Assembly (NCBI GenBank): GCA_010030605.1
Contig: RHCK01000139.1
Coordinates: 1 to 5,123 of the forward strand
DNA from: Acidimicrobiia bacterium
GTDB taxonomy: Bacteria > Actinomycetota > Acidimicrobiia > Acidimicrobiales > Ilumatobacteraceae
DNA length: 5,123 nt
Reading direction: 5' to 3'
The notes under the pieces were generated by a model. That model searched no databases and was not told the origin of the DNA. It was given only the letters and a program-made list of their open reading frames with translations. Position 1 is the first letter of the stretch; the number at the start of each line of letters is the position of its first letter. This document shows positions 1 to 4,953 of the stretch, one piece after another. Position numbers and translations under genes: made by a program.

Positions 1-1
1 G

Positions 2-475
2 GCTGTGCGTCTCGGAACCGCCGGCCAAGGCGCTCTCATCGAACCGCCCGGTGAATTCGGTGGTGGCGGATTGGTGTCCACCATGGCCGACTACGTGAAG
101 TTCGCCGAGTTCCTGCGCCGTGGTGGCGAGTCGAACGGCACGCATCTGTTGTCGCCGCGAACCATCGAATACATGGCCAGCAATCATTTGCCGAACAACG
201 CCGATCTCACCGACTTCGGTCGGCCTCTCGCGTCCGAGACCGCGTACGACGGCGTGGGATTCGGTCTCGGTGTGAGCGTCACCATCGATCCGGTGAAGGC
301 CAAGGTTCCGGGCTCGGTCGGGGATTACGGATGGGGCGGCGCGGCGAGTACCTGGTTCATGGTCGATCCGGTGGAGGACATCACCGCCGTTTTCATGACG
401 CAGCTCATGCCGTCGAGCACCTATCCGATTCGCAGTCAGTTCAAGACACTTCTGCATCAAGCATTGATCGACTGA
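2..475 (+). CDS. Serine beta-lactamase-family hydrolase, C-terminal part (5' end outside window)
   Basis: This is the last 157 residues of a protein of the beta-lactamase/penicillin-binding-protein-like hydrolase family (PF00144, class C or EstB type). Members hydrolyse esters, amides or peptides, often at the cell surface. A Gly-rich stretch followed by LVSTMADYVKFAEFLRRGG (about 23-41) is the family's typical 'GLVST..DY..F...L..GG' helix region, and LLSPRTIEYM follows it. YGWGGAAST (about 109-117) stands where these enzymes carry the third active-site box (KTG or HxG), and WFMVDP...VFMTQ is the usual closing beta strand pair. The nucleophile motif SxxK and the Tyr motif must lie upstream of the window, so activity and any signal peptide cannot be judged. 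The GTG at position 5 is only an internal codon. The stop TGA at 473-475 is 30 bases before the next gene on the same strand. The family is clear; the substrate is unknown. Confidence 0.85.
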   Translation, partial: AVRLGTAGQGALIEPPGEFGGGGLVSTMADYVKFAEFLRRGGESNGTHLLSPRTIEYMASNHLPNNADLTDFGRPLASETAYDGVGFGLGVSVTIDPVKAKVPGSVGDYGWGGAASTWFMVDPVEDITAVFMTQLMPSSTYPIRSQFKTLLHQALID

Positions 476-490
476 CTCGTCGATTCGAAT

Positions 491-496
491 GAAAGG
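491..496 (+). promoter_or_regulatory. Ribosome binding site of the lipoprotein gene
   Basis: GAAAGG lies nine bases before the GTG at 506. It supports GTG as the start, and the resulting protein has a well-formed lipoprotein signal peptide. I see no convincing promoter in the 30-base gap after the hydrolase stop, which favours co-transcription. Confidence 0.6.
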
Positions 497-505
497 CCCC
501 TCATC

Positions 506-1360
506 GTGATCAAGTTCTCTCATGCCCGTGTTTCCTTTGCGTGCGCTCTCGCGTTGTCCGCAAGCCTGCTGGCGGCGTGTTCCGGTGGAGACGACGAGTC
601 CGGCGATGCAACGACGGCGTCCGAAGGGGCGACGATGCCCGCAACCGATTCGACGGAGGCATCGCCGGATGCGTCTGATTCGACTTTGCCACCGGTCGTC
701 GTCGAGCCGACTGCGATGGGCGAAATCACCGATGAGTTCCTGGCGAATGCTCCGCTGGCCGACGGGGAATGCGGATCCGTTGCCGAGGTAGCCGGAGCGA
801 CTCGTCTCACGAACGGTTCTTTGCCGGAATTCGATGCATGGGCGATGGCGATTCAAAACGGCGAGATCGAACCTCCGCCAGCCGACCCGAACGATCCGCA
901 ATTGAACATCGGAGACCTCTCAAGTTACGGCGGCTACCACTTCGACTTCACCGTTTTGGCGCGAGGAGACATCGATGGAGATGGCCTCCAGGATGCTTTG
1001 GTCCGCGTGATTTGTCAGCACGGTGGATGGGCTGGCAAGTATCCCGTGTCGATGTACCTTTCGAGCCGGACCGCCCCTTTCGAATTGAGCGAGTGCTACT
1101 TCGCACTGTTCGACACGTGGGTGTATGCCGACTTCCAGCAGTCGAACATTCCATCACCCGATATCAGCGGGAACACGTATCCCGATAACGGTCCGATGTT
1201 CCACGTGCGCCATCAGGCTGAAGCGTGGGATTATCTCGTGACGCTGGAATACGAGGACTCCAGCGGAGTCCTCAACGTCAGCTCGGTCGAGTCGTGCGAG
1301 CTTTCATGGGATGCGTCGATGAACGACATCAATTTGACGACCTACGGATGGGGCGGTTAG
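506..1360 (+). CDS. Secreted lipoprotein of unknown function with EF-hand-like calcium loop
   Basis: I do not recognise a named family. The 284-residue protein begins with a lipoprotein signal peptide: a short basic start, a hydrophobic stretch at about 9-23 and lipobox LAAC with Cys25 as the lipidation site. A Ser/Thr/Asp/Glu-rich linker follows (about 26-60) and probably acts as a flexible spacer from the membrane. The folded part runs from about 70 to 284. At 155-163 DIDGDGLQD matches the DxDxDGxxD calcium-loop pattern (Asp155, 157, 159, 163) seen in EF-hand, dockerin and FG-GAP/VCBS-type proteins; one copy is visible. The preceding YHFDFTVLARG and following ALVRVIC look like strands around it. 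Cys89, 170, 197 and 264 lie outside the membrane and could form two disulfides. The protein ends abruptly in YGWGG. It lies 30 bases after a hydrolase gene and 42 before fcl; no functional link is proven. A surface-anchored, calcium-stabilised domain is inferred. Confidence 0.85.
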   Translation: MIKFSHARVSFACALALSASLLAACSGGDDESGDATTASEGATMPATDSTEASPDASDSTLPPVVVEPTAMGEITDEFLANAPLADGECGSVAEVAGATRLTNGSLPEFDAWAMAIQNGEIEPPPADPNDPQLNIGDLSSYGGYHFDFTVLARGDIDGDGLQDALVRVICQHGGWAGKYPVSMYLSSRTAPFELSECYFALFDTWVYADFQQSNIPSPDISGNTYPDNGPMFHVRHQAEAWDYLVTLEYEDSSGVLNVSSVESCELSWDASMNDINLTTYGWGG

Positions 1361-1391
1361 TCGATTCCCGCGAACCAGTAACCTGTCGGTT

Positions 1392-1396
1392 GGAGG
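1392..1396 (+). promoter_or_regulatory. Ribosome binding site of fcl
   Basis: GGAGG is six bases before the GTG at 1403, an ideal spacing, and favours this start over the in-frame ATG at 1415. A small AACC-TGTC-GGTT stem (1380-1391) ends directly before it; it is too weak to call a regulator. Confidence 0.75.
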
Positions 1397-1402
1397 TGTG
1401 AC

Positions 1403-2377
1403 GTGTTCCAACCGATGCCGAAGGATGCACGGATCTACGTGGCCGGTCATGCCGGTTTGGTGGGTAGTGCTGTCGTTCGTCGGCTCGAACAGGTCGGCTT
1501 CACGAACATCCTCACGGCCACTCGTCGCGAACTCGACCTGCGCGATCAAGGCGCGGTCAACATCTGGTTCGAGAAGAACCGCCCGGACTACGTCTTCCTT
1601 GTCGCTGGAACCGTTGGCGGCATCTTGGCCAACAGCACCCGCCCGGCCGAATTCATCTACGACAACTTGATGATCCATGGCACGGTGGTGGAAGCCAGCC
1701 ATCGCACGAGCGTCACCAAGCTTCTCTACCTCGGTAGTTCGTGCATCTATCCGCGTCATGCCACGCAGCCCATCACCGAGGATCAACTGCTCACCGGACC
1801 CCTGGAGCCCACCAACGAGTGGTATGCCATCGCCAAGATCGCCGGCATCAAACTGTGTCAGGCGTATCGACGCCAATACGGCAGCGACTTCATCTCGGCG
1901 ATGCCGACGAACTTGTACGGACCCAACGACAACTTCGATTTGGCGTCCAGCCACGTGTTGCCGGCCCTCATCCGCAAGTTCCACGACGCCAAGCAATCAG
2001 GCGGAGACTCGGTCGAGATCTGGGGCACCGGAAGCCCCATGCGCGAGTTCCTTCACGTCGACGACCTCGCCGATGCATGTGTCTTCCTGATGGAGAACTA
2101 CAGCGACGACTCGCACATCAATGTCGGCACTGGCGTCGATCTGAGCATTCGTGAATTGGCCGAGAAGGTGCGCGACATCGTGCATCCGTCGGCCAGGTTG
2201 GTCTTCGACACGTCGAAGCCCGACGGCACTCCGCGCAAGGTGTTGGACGTGAGCCGCTTGAACGATTTGGGTTGGTCACCGTCTTACGACCTCGACCGCG
2301 GCATTCGTACCACGTACCAGTGGTTCCTCGAGCAACAGTCGAATCAGTCGGCTCTGCGCGGTATCTCCGAAAACTGA
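1403..2377 (+). CDS. fcl: GDP-L-fucose synthase (GDP-4-keto-6-deoxy-D-mannose epimerase/reductase)
   Basis: This cytoplasmic enzyme makes GDP-L-fucose from GDP-4-keto-6-deoxy-D-mannose by 3,5-epimerisation and NADPH-dependent reduction, and feeds fucosylated surface polysaccharide or glycan synthesis. It is an extended short-chain dehydrogenase of 324 residues, normal for the family. The N-terminal Rossmann motif is GHAGLVG (Gly15, Gly18, Gly21). The active site is complete: GSSCIYP gives Ser112 and Cys114, YAIAK gives Tyr141 and Lys145, and His184 in SSHVLPAL follows the MPTNLYGPNDNF signature. These match E. coli Ser107, Cys109, Tyr136, Lys140 and His179 with a constant offset of five. EPTNEWYAIAKIAGIKLC and GSPMREFLHVDDLADA are family hallmarks. 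The start is GTG with a GGAGG site; ATG at 1415 is an alternative that would remove four residues. The partner gene gmd, which makes the substrate, is not in the window. The nearest alternative, a colitose synthase (ColC-like), is less likely. Confidence 0.96.
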   Translation: MFQPMPKDARIYVAGHAGLVGSAVVRRLEQVGFTNILTATRRELDLRDQGAVNIWFEKNRPDYVFLVAGTVGGILANSTRPAEFIYDNLMIHGTVVEASHRTSVTKLLYLGSSCIYPRHATQPITEDQLLTGPLEPTNEWYAIAKIAGIKLCQAYRRQYGSDFISAMPTNLYGPNDNFDLASSHVLPALIRKFHDAKQSGGDSVEIWGTGSPMREFLHVDDLADACVFLMENYSDDSHINVGTGVDLSIRELAEKVRDIVHPSARLVFDTSKPDGTPRKVLDVSRLNDLGWSPSYDLDRGIRTTYQWFLEQQSNQSALRGISEN

Positions 2378-2387
2378 CGGGGGCTGG

Positions 2388-2440
2388 AAAAGCATCGACC
2401 CCCACCGACGCCCCGGTAAAGGAGCATCGTTGGGGGTCGA
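2388..2440 (-). terminator. Intrinsic-type terminator of the DoxX gene
   Basis: A 20-position hairpin pairs 2395-2414 with 2421-2440 around a six-base loop. The outer ten pairs (TCGACCCCCA with TGGGGGTCGA) are perfect. Read as minus-strand RNA, two of the three inner mismatches become G-U wobbles, leaving one G-A mismatch, and the stem is followed by TGCTTTT (T run at 2388-2391). Read as plus-strand RNA the inner mismatches stay C-A and C-U, and no T run follows. It therefore best fits termination of the minus-strand doxX transcript, 18 bases past its stop. Its strong outer stem may also help end fcl transcription from the other side. Confidence 0.75.
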
Positions 2441-2445
2441 CGAGG

Positions 2446-2459
2446 GATCGACGTCGATC
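2446..2459. repeat. Perfect 14-bp palindrome at the end of the DoxX gene
   Basis: GATCGACGTCGATC is its own reverse complement and covers the last two bases of the doxX stop codon (TGA on the minus strand at 2458-2460). In doxX mRNA it could form a small five-pair stem with loop ACGT just before the terminator hairpin. TCGA-rich words are common in such genomes, so it may be only compositional. Confidence 0.45.
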
Positions 2460-2880
2460 AGTACTTGAGCTTGAACAGGCTCTCGGTGATGGCCGGACCG
2501 TATTCGGCACCTTCGATGGCCATGAGCGCGAACATGAACAGCGCACCGCCGGCCATGGAGATGTTCTTCATGAAGCCGATCATGTCGGCCTGCTTGGCCT
2601 GCGGGTCCTCGATGGCCCAGAAGTTGTGCATCTTCACGGCCATGACGACGAGCAGAGCGGCGAGCACGATGGCGCCGAGGTCGGCCCATACGCCGAGGAT
2701 CACCGAAAGGCCGCCGAGGGCCAACACGACACCGGAGCCCTGAACCGCCAGCTTGGGGGAGGGGACACCCTTGAACTGGGCGTAACCAACCATGTGGTCG
2801 GCCTTCGTGAGATGGTTGATTCCCGACATCACGAACATGAAGGCGAAGAGGATCCGCCCGATGAGGAACACGATTTCCAT
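2458..2880 (-). CDS. DoxX-family four-helix membrane protein
   Basis: This 140-residue integral membrane protein belongs to the DoxX/DoxX-like family (PF07681 type), small proteins tied by some studies to thiol, quinone or oxidative stress; their biochemistry is poorly defined. Four hydrophobic segments are visible: about 3-20, 43-63, 67-83 and 102-122. The first ends in FAFMFVMSGINHL, the family's recognisable 'F...SG..HL' signature, and KMHNFW follows the third helix. The length is typical. The protein has no cysteine, so it cannot itself use a thiol pair. The ATG at 2878-2880 is supported by a strong AAGGAGA site. It is transcribed away from the MarR-family gene, with a 116-base divergent region holding two operator-like repeats, and it ends in its own terminator, so it appears monocistronic and probably controlled by the MarR protein. 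The family is clear; a specific quinone or redox role is inferred from general knowledge of DoxX/regulator pairs. Confidence 0.9.
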   Translation of the reverse strand: MEIVFLIGRILFAFMFVMSGINHLTKADHMVGYAQFKGVPSPKLAVQGSGVVLALGGLSVILGVWADLGAIVLAALLVVMAVKMHNFWAIEDPQAKQADMIGFMKNISMAGGALFMFALMAIEGAEYGPAITESLFKLKY

Positions 2881-2884
2881 ATTG

Positions 2885-2891
2885 TCTCCTT
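2885..2891 (-). promoter_or_regulatory. Strong ribosome binding site of the DoxX gene
   Basis: On the minus strand AAGGAGA ends four bases before the ATG. This is the best Shine-Dalgarno sequence in the window and contrasts with its absence before the divergent marR gene. Confidence 0.8.
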
Positions 2892-2919
2892 GCTGAAGCC
2901 GGCCCCTGGGGTGGGGACG

Positions 2920-2941
2920 GAATGATTGCGATCACAACTAT
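2920..2941 (+). promoter_or_regulatory. Operator-like repeat, copy 1 (doxX-proximal)
   Basis: First of two 22-bp direct repeats that differ at one base (A2925 here, G2953 in copy 2) and start 28 bases apart. Each copy is a partial palindrome centred on GATC with half sites TTG and CAA (TTGCGATCACAA). Such roughly 20-bp dyads are the usual targets of MarR-family dimers. This copy carries five of the six bases of the apparent doxX -10 box, so a bound protein would block doxX. The regulator is inferred from the adjoining marR gene. Confidence 0.75.
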
Positions 2942-2965
2942 ACGGAAGAATGGTTGCGATCACAA
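2937..2965 (-). promoter_or_regulatory. Predicted promoter of the DoxX gene
   Basis: On the minus strand TTGTGA (2960-2965) and TATAGT (2937-2942) are separated by exactly 17 bases. They match the housekeeping consensus at four of six and five of six positions. Initiation would fall near 2930, giving a leader of about 50 bases with the strong ribosome binding site. Both hexamers are largely inside the operator-like repeats, the -35 in copy 2 and the -10 in copy 1. Confidence 0.7.
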
Positions 2966-2969
2966 CTAT
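2948..2969 (+). promoter_or_regulatory. Operator-like repeat, copy 2 (marR-proximal)
   Basis: Second copy, identical to copy 1 except for G2953. The dyad here is slightly better: AAT.GTTG.GATC.CAAC.ATT spans 2949-2970 with two mismatched pairs. It contains the doxX -35 hexamer and also covers the -35 zone expected for the marR promoter, so occupancy here could repress both directions. Confidence 0.75.
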
Positions 2970-2984
2970 TTCGGACGCGCTGGG

Positions 2985-2990
2985 TAGATT
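2985..2990 (+). promoter_or_regulatory. Predicted -10 element of marR (leaderless transcript)
   Basis: TAGATT fits the TANNNT form of actinobacterial -10 boxes. Six bases follow before the ATG at 2997, so transcription would begin at or next to the start codon. No Shine-Dalgarno sequence is present there, as expected for a leaderless mRNA, which is common in Actinomycetota. The -35 zone (about 2962-2967) has no good consensus and lies in operator copy 2. Confidence 0.5.
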
Positions 2991-2996
2991 GGCCTC

Positions 2997-3449
2997 ATGG
3001 CCGGACCGAAGTGGCTCGATCCTGAGGAGATGAAGGCGTGGCGCCTGTACATCACCACCTCGGTCGATCTGATGAAGGCCCTGGAAGAGGACGTCAGGCA
3101 GTTCGGGTTGACGATGGGCGACTACCAGTTGTTGGCCATGATCTCGGAAGCCCCCGACCGACGACTACGTATGTGCGATCTGGCCGACCAGCTGCGGTTG
3201 TCGCGGAGTGGTTTGACCCGACGGATGGAAGGCGTTCTCACGAACTCTTGGGTGGCTCGGGTTCAAGACGATGCCGACCGTCGCGTGGCGTACGCCGAGC
3301 TAACCACCAAGGGCTGGAATCTGCTGCGCAAGGTGGCACCCATTCATCTCGACAGCGTGCGACGTTTGATGATCGATCATCTCAGTCGCTCCGAGATCAA
3401 AGCGATCGGCAACGCGTTCGCCAAGATCTCGGAGGCGATCAATCCCTGA
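2997..3449 (+). CDS. MarR-family winged-helix transcriptional regulator
   Basis: This 150-residue protein has the MarR-family architecture and length. It probably binds DNA as a dimer and represses the divergent doxX gene and itself. An N-terminal dimerisation helix (about 9-34) leads into GDYQLLAMISEAPDRRLRMCDLADQLRLSRSGLTRRMEGV, covering helices 2 to 4 with the recognition helix near 69-82. The wing at about 84-101 holds the conserved D-R-R (Asp94, Arg95, Arg96), followed by AELTTKGWNLL. The C-terminal helices (about 105-148) complete the dimer interface. Cys60 is the only cysteine. It lies by the DNA-binding domain, not in the first helix where the sensing cysteine of one-Cys OhrR proteins sits, so thiol sensing is possible but unproven. 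ATG is the sensible start, since the next in-frame ATG (residue 12) would cut into helix 1. The gene runs convergently into ugpB with six bases between stops. The ligand is unknown. Confidence 0.93.
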   Translation: MAGPKWLDPEEMKAWRLYITTSVDLMKALEEDVRQFGLTMGDYQLLAMISEAPDRRLRMCDLADQLRLSRSGLTRRMEGVLTNSWVARVQDDADRRVAYAELTTKGWNLLRKVAPIHLDSVRRLMIDHLSRSEIKAIGNAFAKISEAINP

Positions 3450-3455
3450 GTTTTG

Positions 3456-4952
3456 TCAGCCGTTGCTGGCGTTGTAGTCGGCAATGAGCGCGTTCGCCTG
3501 AGATGCCGATGATGCGAGGGTGCCGGCCACGTCGCCACCCTGCAAGATCGTCGCGATCGCCAACGCGGTGATGTTGCGGATCTCGCGTTGCGGTCCGAGG
3601 ATCGCTCCGACGGCGGCCGGTGTGTCGGCCGCTTCTCCCAACTGGTCGTACGCGACCCGGAAACGTGCGTCGCTCGCGTAGGTGTTCTTCACCGGATCCA
3701 ATTCGAGGGCGGCACTGCGCACCGGTACGTATCCGGTGGCCGAGGCCCACGTGGACTGCGACTGTGCGCTCACGAGGAACTTGATGTAATCCCATGTGGC
3801 GGCGGTCTTCACCGCGTCGCCGTTATCGACGATCCATAGCGACGCGCCGCCAACGATCGCGCCGGGGGCGCCGTTGGGTCCGGGCATCGGACCGACTCCA
3901 ATGTCGTCGACCCCAACACCGGCGATCGTTCCGGCCGCAACAACGGACAAAACGGTGCCGAGGGCAGCCGATGTCGCGATGGTCATCGCGGCCGGCTTGT
4001 CGGGGTCGGCCAACTTCAAGAGAGCGTCTTGTCCGCTCGCGTTGTCGCCGACGTTCACCGCGAGACCGTCGTTCACCAGCGACTGAATCTGGGTCAAGAG
4101 ATCGATGCCGGTTTGGCTGTCGAAGAGCACCTTGGTCGACGGCGCGGTGCGACCGTTGTCGTTGTCGCTGTAGAACTCGCCGAGCTTCGCGAACCACTGC
4201 TCGAGGAACCAACCACCGCCACTATCGGCTCCGGTGTCGAGAGCCAAACCGAACGAAGCTGCTCCGCTATCGACGATCGCTTGCGACATCGTTCGGAGTT
4301 CTTCCAGCGAGGTCGGCGGTGCTTCGGGGTCGAGCCCGGCCGCCGCGAAAACCTTCTTGTTGTAATAGAGGACCGGATCGCTCACGTTGAACGGCATGGC
4401 CCACTGCACACCTTCGGTGAAGTACTGACCGAGCGCCTTGGGCTGGAAGTCACTGGTGTCGTAGGCCTCTGCTTCGATGCACGCACCGACGGGAACGTTC
4501 GACTCGGTGTCATTCATCACCTGAACCGCGTACTCGGGGGCTTGCACGATGTCGGGCAGACTGCCGCCCGACTGCAGATACTTGTCGAGAGTCTGTTCGT
4601 AACCACCCTGGTTCTCGAGGCTGACCTTCACCTTGGTCTGCGAGGCGTTGTATTCGTCGGTGAGAGCCACCAACGACTTCTCCAGTTCACCGTTCATGCC
4701 GTGCCAGAACGTGATGTTCACGGTCTCGGTGGCACCGTCGAGCGCCGAAGGATCGCAGGGGGGAAGATCGGCGAGAGGCGCGGCACTGGTGGATGGCGCT
4801 TCGGTCGACGAGCCTCCGTCGCTGGTGGACGGCGCCTCGGTGGATCCGCTGTCGACGATGGATCCGCCACCACCTCCACAGGCAGTGGCCGCCATCGCGA
4901 TGATGACCAATCCGGTCATCGATCGTCGCATGCTTCGGAAATGGATGTTCAT
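3456..4952 (-). CDS. ugpB: ABC transporter substrate-binding lipoprotein, UgpB-like
   Basis: This is an extracellular solute-binding protein (family 1, cluster with UgpB), anchored by lipid to the outer face of the membrane to capture a ligand for the permease. Its 498 residues begin with a signal peptide (basic 6-10, hydrophobic 14-23) and lipobox ATAC with Cys25; Ala at -3 is weaker than the usual Leu. A Gly/Ser/Thr linker with two STEAPSTS copies (37-44, 49-56) precedes the fold. UgpB-like blocks are ITFWHGMNGELEKS (80-93), MPFNVSDPVLYYNKKVFAAAGLDPEAPPTSLEEL (186-219), IVGGASLWIVD (366-376) and TWASATGYVPVRSAA (401-415). Cys66 and Cys158 could form a disulfide. E. coli UgpB takes sn-glycerol-3-phosphate and glycerophosphodiesters, and M. 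tuberculosis UgpB binds glycerophosphocholine. Specificity here is not proven, and a sugar-binding paralogue is possible. The ATG is one base past the permease stop and has a good ribosome site, so the two genes form one operon. Confidence 0.92.
   Translation of the reverse strand: MNIHFRSMRRSMTGLVIIAMAATACGGGGGSIVDSGSTEAPSTSDGGSSTEAPSTSAAPLADLPPCDPSALDGATETVNITFWHGMNGELEKSLVALTDEYNASQTKVKVSLENQGGYEQTLDKYLQSGGSLPDIVQAPEYAVQVMNDTESNVPVGACIEAEAYDTSDFQPKALGQYFTEGVQWAMPFNVSDPVLYYNKKVFAAAGLDPEAPPTSLEELRTMSQAIVDSGAASFGLALDTGADSGGGWFLEQWFAKLGEFYSDNDNGRTAPSTKVLFDSQTGIDLLTQIQSLVNDGLAVNVGDNASGQDALLKLADPDKPAAMTIATSAALGTVLSVVAAGTIAGVGVDDIGVGPMPGPNGAPGAIVGGASLWIVDNGDAVKTAATWDYIKFLVSAQSQSTWASATGYVPVRSAALELDPVKNTYASDARFRVAYDQLGEAADTPAAVGAILGPQREIRNITALAIATILQGGDVAGTLASSASQANALIADYNASNG
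4786..4845 (-). repeat. Imperfect tandem duplication encoding the lipoprotein linker
   Basis: Two 24-base segments (4786-4809 and 4822-4845), offset by 36 bases, match at 20 positions. In UgpB they encode two copies of STEAPSTS as part of a 12-residue unit in the linker after Cys25. The differences are mostly in third codon positions, so the duplication is not fresh and the peptide appears to have been kept. Confidence 0.7.
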
Positions 4953-4953
4953 G

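Noticed and set aside
1361..1402. Possible promoter or attenuator in the gap before fcl
   Set aside because: It has only a four-pair stem and no paired -35/-10 boxes at a usual spacing; read-through from the lipoprotein gene explains expression.
1304..1996. Minus-strand open frame of 230 codons opposite fcl
   Set aside because: It is the antisense shadow of a complete fcl with intact catalytic residues; it has no credible start signal or domain.
2901..2920. G-rich stretch (GGGG T GGGG) in the doxX leader, as a possible G-quadruplex or riboswitch
   Set aside because: It has only two long G runs and no conserved riboswitch features; on the mRNA strand it is C-rich. Too weak to call.
2272..2935. 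Open frames of over 200 codons on both strands across the fcl end and doxX
   Set aside because: They overlap the DoxX gene with its strong ribosome site, and their products are low-complexity Arg/His/Gly-rich with no domain.
2920..2969. The two repeats as the start of a CRISPR array or as an insertion-site duplication
   Set aside because: There are just two copies with a six-base gap, too short for a spacer, and no element lies between them. Their dyad symmetry and promoter overlap fit operators better.
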